From positions 44,536,501 to 44,600,500 of the forward strand of contig CM043697.1 in the NCBI GenBank assembly GCA_023935145.1: a stretch of DNA of 64,000 nt, given 5' to 3'. This document shows positions 1 through 10,688 of the stretch, one piece after another (positions within the stretch are counted from its first letter, which is position 1; each line of letters opens with the position of its first letter). The notes beneath the pieces were generated by a model. The model was not told where the DNA came from. It saw only the letters and a list, made by a program, of their open reading frames with translations, and ran no database searches. Source of the DNA: Bretschneidera sinensis. Taxonomy: Eukaryota > Streptophyta > Magnoliopsida > Brassicales > Akaniaceae. The translations under genes and the position numbers were made by a program.

Positions 1-140
1 ATTTTTTGTAAAAACGAAATTGGTCTGGTTTTCAGTTCTCGGTGATTATAATAACTATGCTTATTTATTTTGAAATTTTTTATTAGTTAGAATATATTGT
101 AGTCCATGAAATTTACATGAAAGTTCATTTCTTTCATAAA
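1..140. other. Left flank of the Sirevirus; no feature seen
   Basis: AT-rich sequence before the first LTR retrotransposon. No coding potential, repeat or RNA feature is recognisable in this short piece. Confidence 0.6.
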
Positions 141-145
141 TGCAC
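141..145. repeat. Left target-site duplication (TGCAC)
   Basis: The five bases TGCAC just outside the left LTR match CGCAC at 10102-10106 just outside the right LTR at four of five positions. This is what an aged 5-bp target duplication of a Ty1/copia element looks like. Confidence 0.7.
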
Positions 146-1305
146 TCTTGACCCGTATTTGATTTTAAAAATGACAAAACACTACTTTAATTGCACTAAC
201 AATTTTATCTAAGTGTTTAAGCGGCAAAAACATTCAGCATAAAAATAAAGATGCAAGAACTCAACTCAATTCAGACATCAAGAGAAAATAGAAGATCTAG
301 AATAGGCATTAAGGTAATGAAAACAATTGTAAATCTCTCATGTTCAAATACTTAGCTTGATATATGGCTCATTTTACAAAAGACTTTGACAAAACTATTC
401 ATACAAATGTTTTTAAGCCAAAAATAGTTTTGAAACATGAAAAACTGGGTTGAAGGACAACCCAGTCAACTGGCTCAATATACCAGTCGATTGGGATATG
501 GAACAGAATGTTCCCAGTCGACTGGTGTCAAGGACCCAATCGACTAGTACTCTCCCATAGCCTAAAAAATGAAGTTTCTCGCTTGACTCAATCGACTGGT
601 ACAAGGACCCAGTCGACCGATAATTCGAAAATATGATCGTTTGAGACGCGAGACTTGAACATTTAGTGTACCAAACCTACCAAGTCAGTGTCAAACGGCC
701 ATATTGATTCAAGGCTATATAAACCCACTTCAATGAGCATTTAAAACAACAAGAGAACACATTCAATTCATAAGATTGCTCATTAATTCTCAAAAGCTTT
801 GAAAAATTTATTGTTGAGCCATTCTTCAAGCTTATTCTTAAAAGAGAGATATTGTTCATTTGTAAAAACACTTATTGCTATCTCTGTACTTATTTCTTTA
901 CAATAAACTTAATTTATTGTAAAAGGAAAGAGTTGTAATAACTCTTAGAGTGTTTAGGATTAAACACTCTTTTGTAACTTCCGTGAGGAAGGAATTAGCT
1001 TCTGTGAGAAAGAGATTGGTTGTAAGGTTTGTGCAACACCCGTGAAGTTGCATGACAAAAGTTTTAGTGAATTGCTTCAAGGAGATTCCTTGAAGAGAGT
1101 GGACGTAGGGTTGGAAGGATTCTGATATTGCTGAACCACTATAAACGGAGTTTGCACTTTCTCTTCCTTAAACTCTTTTACTTTCAAGCACTTTACTTGT
1201 TTGTATGCTTTGTGTATTTAACTGTTTTAGAAACTTGCAAAATAATTAGCAAAAGTTTTTAAAAACCGAATTCACCCCTCTCTTGGGTTTGAACTTCGGT
1301 TTACA
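146..1305 (+). repeat. 5' LTR of the Sirevirus
   Basis: 1160 bp, aligned along its length with 8979-10101. It ends TTTACA directly before the primer-binding site. The shared text includes GTATTTGATTTTAA near the start, a palindrome cluster at 462-620, a TATATAAACCC box near 716 and the common ending TTTACA. Substitutions and small indels between the two LTRs are visible, so the insertion is not recent. Confidence 0.9.
462..620. repeat. Cluster of CCAGTCGACTGG palindromes in the 5' LTR
   Basis: Six perfect or near copies of the 12-bp palindrome CCAGTCGACTGG at 462, 483, 514, 536, 588 and 609. The copy at 514-525 is perfect. The same motif recurs in the right LTR and in the internal region upstream of the extra ORF. 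Function unknown. Confidence 0.85.
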
Positions 1306-1307
1306 GT

Positions 1308-1319
1308 TGGTATCAGAGC
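1308..1319 (+). other. Primer-binding site, tRNA-iMet
   Basis: TGGTATCAGAGC lies two bases after the LTR end and is complementary to the 3' end of plant initiator tRNA-Met, the usual primer of copia elements. Confidence 0.9.
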
Positions 1320-1360
1320 TTCGTACTCAATTTCATGCTTAAAATCCTTGAGTTGATCCG

Positions 1361-2300
1361 ATGACATCTAATAGCTATACCGAAGGGCATTCCTATACTA
1401 GGCCTCCCTTGTTCAATAACTCCAACTATAACTATTAGAAAAAATAGAATGAAAATCTTTGTCGAATGACAAGATTACAATTTATGGAGGGTCATTGAAG
1501 AGGGACCTAGAATTCCTACAAAGAAAATAATCATTGAAGAAATCAATCATACAATGCATAAACTTAAAACAAAGTTTAATGAAAGATGATTGTAGAATGA
1601 TGTCTCTCAATAGTAGAGTAACTAGCATATTACATTGTGCTCTAGATATTACTGAATACAATAAAATTTCTGCATGTATTTCAGCTAAATAAATTTGAGA
1701 CAAATTACAAGTTACATATGAAGGAACTAACGAAGTTAAAAAATCAAAAATCTATATGCTATTGTTCAAGTATGAATCTTTCAAAATGTCTCCAAATGAA
1801 ACTATTTTTCAAATGCACTCACGTTTTACTACCATTGTTAACGGTCTAAAGCTTTTTGATAGTCACATTGAGGAATTCGAACTAAAAAGGAAGATCTTAA
1901 GGTCTTTGCCATCCACTTGGAAAGCAAAGAAGATGGCCATCACGGAGGCCAAGGATCTCGACAAACTTGATGTTGAAACACTTCTTGGATCATTATTGAC
2001 ATACGAGATGGAGGAAATGAATTCCGTTGTCAATGATGATGAGAAAAAGAAAAATGTGATTGCTCTTAAGGCCTCTACGAGCAACAAAGAAGAAGAAACA
2101 GAATAAGAGGTAAAAAGCAGCGAAGAAGATGGTGAGATGGCTCTAATCACCAAAAGGTTTCACAAGTTCTTAAAAAAAGTAAGAAACCTTACACAAGGGA
2201 TTCTACTCCAAAAAAGGAACCTCTTGTGTAACCTCTTATGTGTTACGACTGCAAGAAGTCCGGTCACATCAAGGCCGATTGTACAACAAAAAGAAAACCA
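1361..2300 (+). pseudogene. Sirevirus gag (broken)
   Basis: Capsid/nucleocapsid polyprotein that would package the element RNA. Translation from the ATG at 1361 gives a typical copia gag start, interrupted within about 25 codons by stops. A longer open piece at 1756-2106 has the UBN2-type gag signature, with residues such as LKRKILRSLP and a following acidic helix. A zinc knuckle of CX2CX4HX4C form (CYDCKKSGHIKADC) is intact at 2241-2282 but in a shifted frame. It is followed by a Lys/Asp/Glu-rich linker. Stops and at least one frameshift make it a pseudogene. Confidence 0.85.
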
Positions 2301-2755
2301 TATAAAAACTTCAAAAAGAAAGCTACGATTACAACCACATGAAGCAATGAAGAAGAAGAAGATTTTTCGGACAATGAGGTTGGATACGAGGAGATTGCCA
2401 ACCTATGCTTAATGAAATCGACAATGAAAATGAGGTATCTAACTTTTCCCCTTCTAATAATAACATTGTTAGTAGTAGTGAAGAGTTAATTGAGGTTATA
2501 AATGAAATGCATGAAGAATTGAAGAAATTTGATTCTAGGAATACCACCATTAAAAAGAAAGTCTCATATCTCTCTAAAGAGATGGAGGGCTCAAAGGAAG
2601 AAAAAGAAAAACTATCTTCCATGTTTTATAACTCTTCACAAGATTTTTAAAAAAATGAAAATGACATTTTAAAGAAGAAAATAATGGATTTGAATAGCAC
2701 TATATCTAGAGAAACTTTGTTATCTAGTCAAAGGTTAAATGGAGGATAATCTGGC

Positions 2756-3265
2756 TTGGGTTATTCTGCATTGGACAAACAAAAGTCTAAAGAAACTTTG
2801 TTCATAAAAACAACATGTTTGAATGAAGCCTCCACTTCCAAGACCTCTAGCAAGGTTAAAAGTACTCATTCAATGTATGCTAGTAAGTCTAAAAATGTGA
2901 ATTTAAATTCTAATGCATATATTAGAATTAAGCATCCTAGAAATACTCATGTATATATGTATGCTCACTCAAGAAATGCATATACACAACCTAGGAGTAA
3001 CCATCATGCGTATCTTAAAAATAATATGTATGTTCATAATAATGCAAGTACATATCCTAGAAATCATCATCATACATTTCCTAGATATGACATGCATGCT
3101 CATAATCTTCACAATAGAAACATGTATCATAGGAATACTTATCCAAGGAACTATAGACATGCACAATTAAGAAATCTTAGAAATTTCAATAACTATTATC
3201 CTAGGATTATGCATCATCAATATGTCTATAAATATAAAGCACCTTATAATGTTAAAAAAGTATGA
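2756..3265 (+). pseudogene. His/Asn/Tyr-rich linker between gag zinc knuckle and protease
   Basis: An open stretch of about 170 codons made of imperfect short repeats rich in Asn, His, Tyr and Arg, with recurring YPRN- and HAH-like units. It lies in the gag-pol polyprotein between the zinc knuckle (2241-2282) and the protease DSG (3404-3412). No catalytic domain is visible. Low-complexity linkers occur here in some copia polyproteins; whether this one binds RNA or metal is unknown. Confidence 0.6.
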
Positions 3266-3379
3266 GTCCCTAAAGGAACCGTATTTTTTAGAACTAACCC
3301 CAAAGGACCCAAGAAATTTTGGGTACCTAAGAGTGCTATTGTATATCATTGTGTAATGTAGATATATCTCTACACCAAG

Positions 3380-4570
3380 GAGAAAGATAACTATTGGTAC
3401 CTTGATAGTGGATGCTCAAAGCACATGACCGGTGATCGAAGTGTTTTCAAAGAGTTAACTCTAAGAGATGACAGACATATCACCATTGGAGATAACACAA
3501 AGATAAAGATCATTGGGCATGAAAAAGTTGGTAATAATTTCTCAACCATTGATCATATATTATATATGCAAGGCCTTAAGCCAAATTTACTTAGTATTAG
3601 TCAACTATGTGACAAAGGCAACAAAGTCATATTTGAAATCTCTTATTGTCTAGTTATAGACATCAAGAGTAACAAGATCAAGTTTGTTGGCCATAGACAC
3701 GAAAACGTCTATATAGTTGATTTAAAATATTTACATTCGAAAAATGAAAAATATTTTCCCGTATTTAGTGAAAACCCATGGCTATGGCATAGAAGATTTG
3801 GCCATGTGAAATGGATTTGCTTAAAATCATTTCAAGAAAAGATTTAGTCATTGGACTACCAAAAATCAAATTTGAAAAAGACAAGGTATGTGATGCTTGT
3901 CAAATGGAAAAACAAACTAAAATTTCTTTTAAATTAAAAAATATAATCTCAACCAATGGACCATTGAAACTCTTGCATATGGACTTATTCGGTCCAATAA
4001 GTACCATAAGTCTAGGTGGCCATCAATATGCTCTTGTTATTGTTGATGACTATTAAATATATACCTTTGTTATTTTTATTGCTTACAAGGATGAAGCTTA
4101 CAAAACATTTGTGAACTTCTGTAAAAAGGTTCAAATGAAAAAAGAATTTTTATTTCAAGCATTAGAAGTGATCATGAAAAAGAATTTGAAAACCAAAGTT
4201 TTTCAAAATTTTGTGATGAAAATGAAATTGATCACAACTTTTTAGCACCTAGAATTCCTTAACAAAATGGAGTTGTTGAGAGGAAAAATAGGTTTATGAA
4301 AATAGTTTGCCAAAATACTTTTGGGTGGAAGCCGTAAACACTTCTTGCTATGCATTATATAGAATTTTAATTAGGCCTATACTTAACAAAACTTCATATG
4401 AATTATGAAAAGGTAGAAAGTTTAATATCTCTTACTTTCGTGCTTTTGGTTGTAATTACTTTATCCTAAATAATAATAAAACTAACTTGGGTAAATTTGA
4501 CTCAAAGATCGATGAGGGAATATTCTTAGGATATTCAACCTTTAGTAAAACTTATAGAGTCTTTAACAAA
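3380..4570 (+). pseudogene. Sirevirus protease, GAG-pre-integrase and integrase (broken)
   Basis: The protease motif WYLDSGCSKHMTG begins at 3395 with catalytic Asp in DSG at 3404-3412. It is followed by the GAG-pre-integrase region, HRRFGHV with a later CDACQ pair (the HHCC zinc site), and the integrase core start LHMDLFGP near 3975. After VIVDDY a stop interrupts, and the rest of the core (an SDHEKEF-like segment near 4165 and NGVVERKNR near 4270) is spread over different frames. Integration function is lost. Confidence 0.85.
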
Positions 4571-4899
4571 AGAACTCTGTAGCCTTTGATGAGTCTAACC
4601 TAATTAGTAGTAGAGTAGTTTCTTTTAATGATGATACATATTTTATTCCAAGAACGAAAACATCTACTCCTATTGTTGACCCGAAGGAGAGCCAACCTCA
4701 AATAAGTCAAGAGGTTGAAGCTCTCAATCTTAATCAACCATCTAAAGTCAACAAGAGGGTAGTCTTCCCAAATATTGGAGATATGAGAATTATCATCCAA
4801 TCGATGAAGTTATTGATGATATTTCACAAGGGGTAAGAACTCGTTCCTCTATTAGAAATATTTGTAATTGTGTAGCTTATTTATCGCAAGTAGAACCTA

Positions 4900-6395
4900 A
4901 GACGTTTGTAGAAGTCGAGAAAGATGTCGATTAGATAAATACTATGCAAGAATAAATAAATCAATTTGAAAGAAATGAAGTATGGAATCTTGTTCCTAGA
5001 CCAAAGAATCATACCATAATAGGAACTAAATGGGTATTTAGAAATAAGATGGATAAAAATGGAATAGTAACTAGGAACAAGGCTAGACTAGTTGCTAAGG
5101 GACATAATCAAGAAGAAAGAATAGATTTTGATGAGACCTATGTTCCCGTAGCTAGATTAGAATCTATTTGAATGTTATTAGCCTTTGCTTGCTTTAATAA
5201 ATTTAAGCTATTTCAAATGGATGTAAAAAGTGATTTTTTAAATTGTTTTATAGAAGAAGAGGTGTATGTTGAGCAACCTCTTGGATTTGAAAATCATAGT
5301 ATTCCAAATCATGTTTATAAGCTTTCTAAAGCTCTCTATGAGTTGAAGCAAGCTCCAAGAGCATGGTATGAGATACTAAGTAAGTTTTTGATTGAAAATG
5401 GTTTTACAAGAGAAAAAATAAACACAACTCTCTTCACAAAAACTCACAAGAATGACACACTACTAGTAAAAATATATGTTGATGATATTATATTTGGTGT
5501 TATTAATGAATTCGTGTGTCAAGAGTTTGCTAAGTGCATGCAAGGAGAATTCGAAATTAGCATGATAGAAGAAGTTACCTACTTTCTTGGACTTCAAATC
5601 AAACAATTGAAAGAGAGGATCTTCATCAATCAATCAAAGTACACCAAGGAACTATTAAAAAGGTTTGGTATGGAAAGCTCAATGTCAATTGGCACTCCTA
5701 TGAGCACCTCTACAAAACTTGACCTAGATGAAGGAGGTAAGTGTGTAGATACTAAAACTTATAGAAGTATGATAGGAGCTTTACTTTATTTAACTGAAAG
5801 TAAACCTAATATAATGTTCAGTGTATGTATGTGTGCCAGATTTGAAGCTAATCATAAGGAATCACATGTAATTGCAGTAAAAAAAATCCTTAGATATCTA
5901 CAAGGTACTCAAAACCTAGGATTATGGTACTATAAAGATTCATCTTTTGAGGTTATAGGATACTCAGATGCTGATTTTGCGGGTTGTAGACTAGATAGAA
6001 AAAGCACTAGTGGAACATGCCAATTCTTAGATGCAATGCTAGCCTCTTAGTTTTCCAAGAAACAAAACTCGGTTGCGCTATCAACCGCCGAGGTGGAATA
6101 TGTAGCAGCCTAAAGTTGTTGTGCACAAGTGTTGTGGATGAAACAACAACTAGAAGACTATGGTATGAACTTTAAAGATATTCCAATTCATTATGATAAC
6201 ACTAGTGCCATCAACTTGACCAAAAACTCTATTCAGCATTCTAAAACCAAACACATAGAAATTAGACATCATTTCATAAGAGACCATGCTCAAAAGGGTG
6301 ATATTAGACTAGAATTCATTCCTTCGGAAAATCAAATAGTTGATATTCTTACAAAACCCTTAAGTGAAGTTAGCTTTGTAAGATTAGACTATTGA
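4900..6395 (+). pseudogene. Sirevirus reverse transcriptase and RNase H (broken)
   Basis: The RT starts around the [10 protein letters not shown] and [11 protein letters not shown] motifs, runs through FQMDVKSDFLN and ALYELKQAPRAWYE, and keeps the catalytic YVDD at 5475-5486. The longest open piece is 5172-6050. RNase H follows with SDADFAGC, then a stop at 6048-6050, then ALSTAEVEY, another stop, and a final open piece at 6129-6395 ending DILTKPLS. This is the strongest diagnostic of Ty1/copia. Several in-frame stops inactivate it. Confidence 0.9.
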
Positions 6396-6580
6396 TGGGC
6401 TTGAAAGACTATGATAAATTGTATGTTTGATTGGATCAACATTCATCATATGCATATTTGACATCTAGTGAATGAGTATTAACTCTAATTTAATATATCT
6501 CTTACTCAAGATGGCTTAGATAAAAAAATTCGTGCTAAAACTCTAAGCTAGAGCTCAAATTTTTAAGTTTCATAAAGAGT

Positions 6581-6843
6581 CCAGTCGACTGGTAACACAC
6601 TGCAATTCATCCAGTCGACTTGTTCAAAGAACCAGCTGACTAGTATAAAGTATCCAGTCGACTGGTACCACAAGACATTGTTTGGAGCCAAAATTTGAAA
6701 TTTTGGTGACCTATCCGGTCGACTGGTATGGAAATCCCAGTCGACTGGTATGTCTCTGCCAGTTTACCCGGTCGACTGACATCACGACCCAATCGACTGG
6801 CATGTCGAAAATTCTCCAAATTATGAAGGACCCAGTCGACTGG
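6581..6843. repeat. Internal cluster of CCAGTCGACTGG palindromes
   Basis: Nine perfect or one-to-three-mismatch copies of CCAGTCGACTGG within 263 bp, at 6581, 6611, 6632, 6653, 6715, 6737, 6768, 6789 and 6832. It sits between the RNase H end and the extra ORF and mirrors the clusters in both LTRs. Confidence 0.85.
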
Positions 6844-7048
6844 CATCGCGATATTATAAATATTCGCTTTAGTTTTTAAGAAATTCTATGTCATTTTTGA
6901 AAACCCTAAGCTTTCTCTCTATAGAAAATTCGTGATTTCAGCCCAAAATCTCTCAAATCCACACCAGATAACCTTCAATCTTACCCCAAATTATCCAATT
7001 TTCAAATTTTCACGATTGAAAAATCTCTCTAAAAAACATCTTTGCACA

Positions 7049-8296
7049 ATGTCTGAGAGAATCTGGATTAAAACCACCGTTGAAGGACCTCATATGCCTA
7101 CAAAGTCTCGATCCAAGAAGTCCTCGACACCGGACACGAAGGTAAAAGGAGTGGCCGGATCATTAAGCAAAACAACACGGGAAGAGCTTGATGAGTCCTT
7201 ATTTTGGAACCTCGCCGCCAACAAAAGGTATATATCCGTCATTCGCAATAAGAAAATCATAACGGGTAGATTCGTAGATTTCGACTTTATCTGTCATAAA
7301 AACTTTGATATTTTATATTCCTTTGAGGCCATCAATCTAACACCACTTATAACCATCCACCAATTCTATATCAACTTGGTCAAACCGAGCCCATTAGCTC
7401 TTCGGTTTAAGACCAAGGTAATGAGCATAGAATTTAAAGTTAATATTGACCTTTTGGTCAATATCCTGAGGATCCCAATGAGAAGGATCCAATGGAGTCT
7501 AGACAGATGGCCGGACAACTTTGATTATGAGGAGGCATGTCAGATCGTTAGGGGAGACTCTAACTACATCTTTAGGCCCACTACATTTCACACCTGTAGT
7601 GATATTCCCCTAGACTTGAAGCTGTTCAACCTCATTATGAGTTAGACCATCCATCCACGACTCGGGATTCGGGGCTATCTCTCGAAGATAGATGTGGTAT
7701 TGATTTGGTGTCTCAAAACTGGACACCACTTCAATATCTACCCCTTACTGTTCGCCAACATGATAAATGGCGAAACGAGTGAATCCGGATGCCTTCTCTA
7801 TGGGATGCTCATCGCCCTGATCCTATAGCACTTCTGTGTTTCTCTACCCGCCTCTGAGGCTCAAGACGTCAGCCCCAAGGACATCATCAATGTCTTTTCT
7901 CTAAAGAAGATGGGGTGCACGATCCAAGATGGGATGATATACTCCAAAGCAGAGAGGAACATACAAATCGGTGATGGTGATGACAGCAGCGAGGAGGACG
8001 ATGAGAATCGTGGTGCTCCTCCTATTACGATGGAATTTGATGATTGAGCACCTAGTCCACAGTATGGTGGCTATGGTGCTGGTCAGGCTGGATACAACGA
8101 CCTACTTCAGGCTATGATGAGCCTCCAACCATCCATGCAGTCTGGGTTCCAAAGTTTGAGCTCTTCTGTTGATTCTATGCATCGCGACCTCCGTACACTT
8201 CGTGACGATTTCGAGCTGCACCGGGAGCACACAAAAGGCTCTTTGGCTGAGCTTCGAGATCTTCTCCGGGATGACTCTGATTCCCCCTCTCGTTGA
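7049..8296 (+). pseudogene. Extra 3' ORF of the Sirevirus (env-like position; putative plant transposon domain)
   Basis: One reading frame runs from an ATG at 7049 (open upstream to 6932) to the stop at 8294-8296, about 416 codons, broken only by in-frame stops at 7643, 7826 and 8045. The N-terminal part is basic and Ser/Thr-rich. A central region (GRFVDFDF, LVNILRIP) resembles the domain annotated in plants as a putative plant transposon protein. A Glu/Asp-rich stretch (SSEEDDENR) and a C-terminal heptad-like helix from about 8110 follow. Sireviruses often carry an ORF here, sometimes called envelope-like; I see no signal peptide or clear membrane segment, so an envelope role is not supported. 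Confidence 0.65.
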
Positions 8297-8699
8297 GCTT
8301 TATGTTGTATCTCCTTGTTATATATAGCTCTTAGATGGTCTTAGCACGAACATTTCATGTTTTATTATACATTTTTATTATTGTACTCGATATTCGGCTT
8401 CTAAAAGCCTGTGATGTATAGATGTTTATATATATTGCCCATTTTTCGGTTATCCAGCTTATATTTCATATACTTGCTTTACTTTTACGCTATATGATTA
8501 CTTGGTTTAAGCAATTCGTACTCCGCAATATGCTTTACCTATTTATACTAGTGTGAAAACTTCCGGTTTTTTTCGAGAAGTCTTCCCAGCTTCAAATAAT
8601 GCCTAGTTTTTGCATACAAATTTGTTTTTGCGTTATCTTCTTGTCTTTGTTATCCAAGTTGCTTATTTTTCGAGTTTGCATTATCTTTTCTGTTGTTGT

Positions 8700-8768
8700 C
8701 AAAAAAGGGGAGAAAAAAGAGAAAAATCAATGTAAACTTAGAATATAGCACATATTTAGGGGGAGCAT
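8700..8768 (+). other. Internal polypurine tracts
   Basis: AAAAAAGGGGAGAAAAAAGAG at 8698-8720 region and TTAGGGGGAGC near 8757 resemble the polypurine tract next to the LTR but lie ~200 bp upstream of it. Multiple such tracts are a known Sirevirus feature. Confidence 0.6.
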
Positions 8769-8963
8769 TGCTCCGAACACATTGACAAATGTTTTATAGA
8801 AATGCATGCTTGGTTGAGTTGAGATAACTGCTTATAAACTGTGTTTTGAATACTCAACAGGTTGGCTTTTATCCGAAAAACAGAGGAGACTTTATCTAAA
8901 TTTTTCTAAAAACCAACACTTAGCTTTTAAAAACTGTTTTTCTCTCATTAGTTTTGTCATCAT

Positions 8964-8978
8964 AAAAAAGGGGAAGAT
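8964..8978 (+). other. Polypurine tract of the Sirevirus
   Basis: AAAAAAGGGGAAGAT directly abuts the right LTR start TGTTGAC at 8979, marking the plus-strand primer site. Confidence 0.85.
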
Positions 8979-10101
8979 TGTTGACTCGTATTTGATTTTA
9001 ATAATGAAAAAATACTACTCTAATTGCACTAACAGTTTTATCTAAGTGTTTAAGCGGCAAAAGCATTCAGCATAAAAACAAGGATGCAAGAACTCAACTC
9101 GATTCAGACATCAAGACAAGATAGAAGATCTAGAATAGGCGTTAACGTAATGAAAACAATTGTAAATATCTCATGTTCAAATACTTAGCTTGATCAATGT
9201 CTTATTTTACAAAAGACTTTGACAAAACTATTTATACAAATGTTTCTAAGTCAAAAACAGTTTTGAAACATGAAAAATTGGGTTAAAGGACAACCTAGTC
9301 GATTGACTCAATATACCAGTCGACTGGGATATGGGACATAAGGTTCCCAGTCGACTGGTGTCAATGACCCAGTCCACTGGTACTCTACCATAGCCTAAAA
9401 AGTGAAGTTTCTCACTTGACCCAAACGAATGGGTCCTAATCGATTGGTACAAGGACCCAATTGATTGGTAATTTGAAAATATGACCGTTTGAAACGAGGG
9501 ACTTGAGCATTTAATGCACCAAACCTACAAAGTCAGAGTCAAACGACTATATTGATTCAAAGCTATATAAACCCACTTCAATGATTATTTAAAACAACAA
9601 TAGAACATATTCAATTCATAAGATGGCTCATTAATTCTCAAAAGCTTTGAAAAATTTATTGTTAAGTCATTCTTCAAGCTTATTCTTGAAAGAGAGATAT
9701 TGTTTATTTGTAAAAGCACATACTTCTTTCTTTACAACAAACTTCATTTATTGTAAAGGGAAAGAATTGTAATAACTGAGTGTTTAGTATTAAACACTTT
9801 TTTGTAACTTCCGTGAGGAAATGATTGATTGTAAGATTTGTACAACACCCGTGAAGTTGCACGACTAAAATTTTAATGGATTGCTTCAAAGAAGTTTTTT
9901 GAAGAGAGTGGACGTAGTGTCGAAAGGATACTGATACTGCCGAACCACTATAAATGAAGTTTGCACTTTTTCTTTCTTAGACTTTTACTTTCAAGCACAT
10001 TATTTGTATGTTTTGTTCATTTAAAGAAACTTCCAAAGTAATTAGCAAAAGTTTTTAAAAACCTAATTCACCCCCCTCTTAGGTTTGAACCTCAGTTTAC
10101 A
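8979..10101 (+). repeat. 3' LTR of the Sirevirus
   Basis: 1123 bp, bounded by TG..CA and aligned with 146-1305. It carries a smaller and more decayed palindrome cluster at 9293-9468, with perfect CCAGTCGACTGG copies at 9316 and 9347 and variants at 9369, 9435 and 9457. Confidence 0.9.
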
Positions 10102-10688
10102 CGCACAATGCATCATCATAGGCATGATCTTGAAAAAAAATCCTATCTAATCTTGATCCATAAAAATATTTGACACAATACATTTTCTTAAGATGAAAAG
10201 AAAATATATTTTTTTTCTCTTTTCTTATGTCATCCAATAATGACATAAACCTTTGTTTCATGTCACTGTGTTAGCCAAAAACCTCTTGTGATCTTGATCA
10301 AGACATTATTTTGCTGTATAAGCCAGGCCATAGGATAACCCAAACAGAACAAGTTTCAAAAGAATGCAAGAGAGTGTCCGATCTGTTATCATGAAATTAG
10401 GAAAACTACAGCATTCTGAGTAGATTACTATGAATATCTGAACAAACTGACCAACAAGAGGAAAACAAGCTTTGCAAATGACAGCACAAGAGATAGCAAA
10501 GTTTATTCACACAATCACTCTCCCTTGTATAGGCTTTAGACATAAATCCAAGGGAAACCTTTTAGTAATTCCGAGCAGCCTGAATTGAGAATTACAAAAC
10601 TCAGAAAAGAAATAACAAAGCATCTGTACCATCAACTGGTTCATCACTTTTGCTTTTACCTAATTAAGGATGGCCATTGATAATTTAT
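10102..10688. other. Flank with right TSD; probable 3' UTR of the AHP-like gene
   Basis: 10102-10106 (CGCAC) is the right target duplication of the Sirevirus. The rest is unique sequence. Its part nearest 10688 must include the 3' UTR of the minus-strand AHP-like gene, but I cannot place the polyadenylation site. Confidence 0.5.

Larger units (their letters stand above)
146..10101 (+). mobile_element. Ty1/copia LTR retrotransposon, Sirevirus (SIRE/Maximus) type, decayed
   Basis: A 9956-bp element with two long LTRs, an iMet primer-binding site, gag, protease, integrase, reverse transcriptase and RNase H in the copia order, an extra ORF after RNase H, and purine tracts ending in AAAAAAGGGGAAGATTG directly before the right LTR. 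The domain order (integrase before RT), long LTRs, extra 3' ORF and GGGGA-rich tracts are known Sirevirus traits. Every coding region has stops or frameshifts, so the copy is not autonomous. The left LTR starts TC where the right one starts TG, consistent with age. Confidence 0.9.

Noticed and set aside
413..604. Minus-strand ORFs in the Sirevirus LTRs (also 9246-9452)
   Set aside because: They are made of the CCAGTCGACTGG palindrome cluster, which reads the same on both strands, and have no domain.
462..620. Regularly spaced palindromic repeats resembling a CRISPR array
   Set aside because: Spacing is irregular, repeats are 12 bp with variants, the same arrays are in both LTRs, and the genome is a plant.
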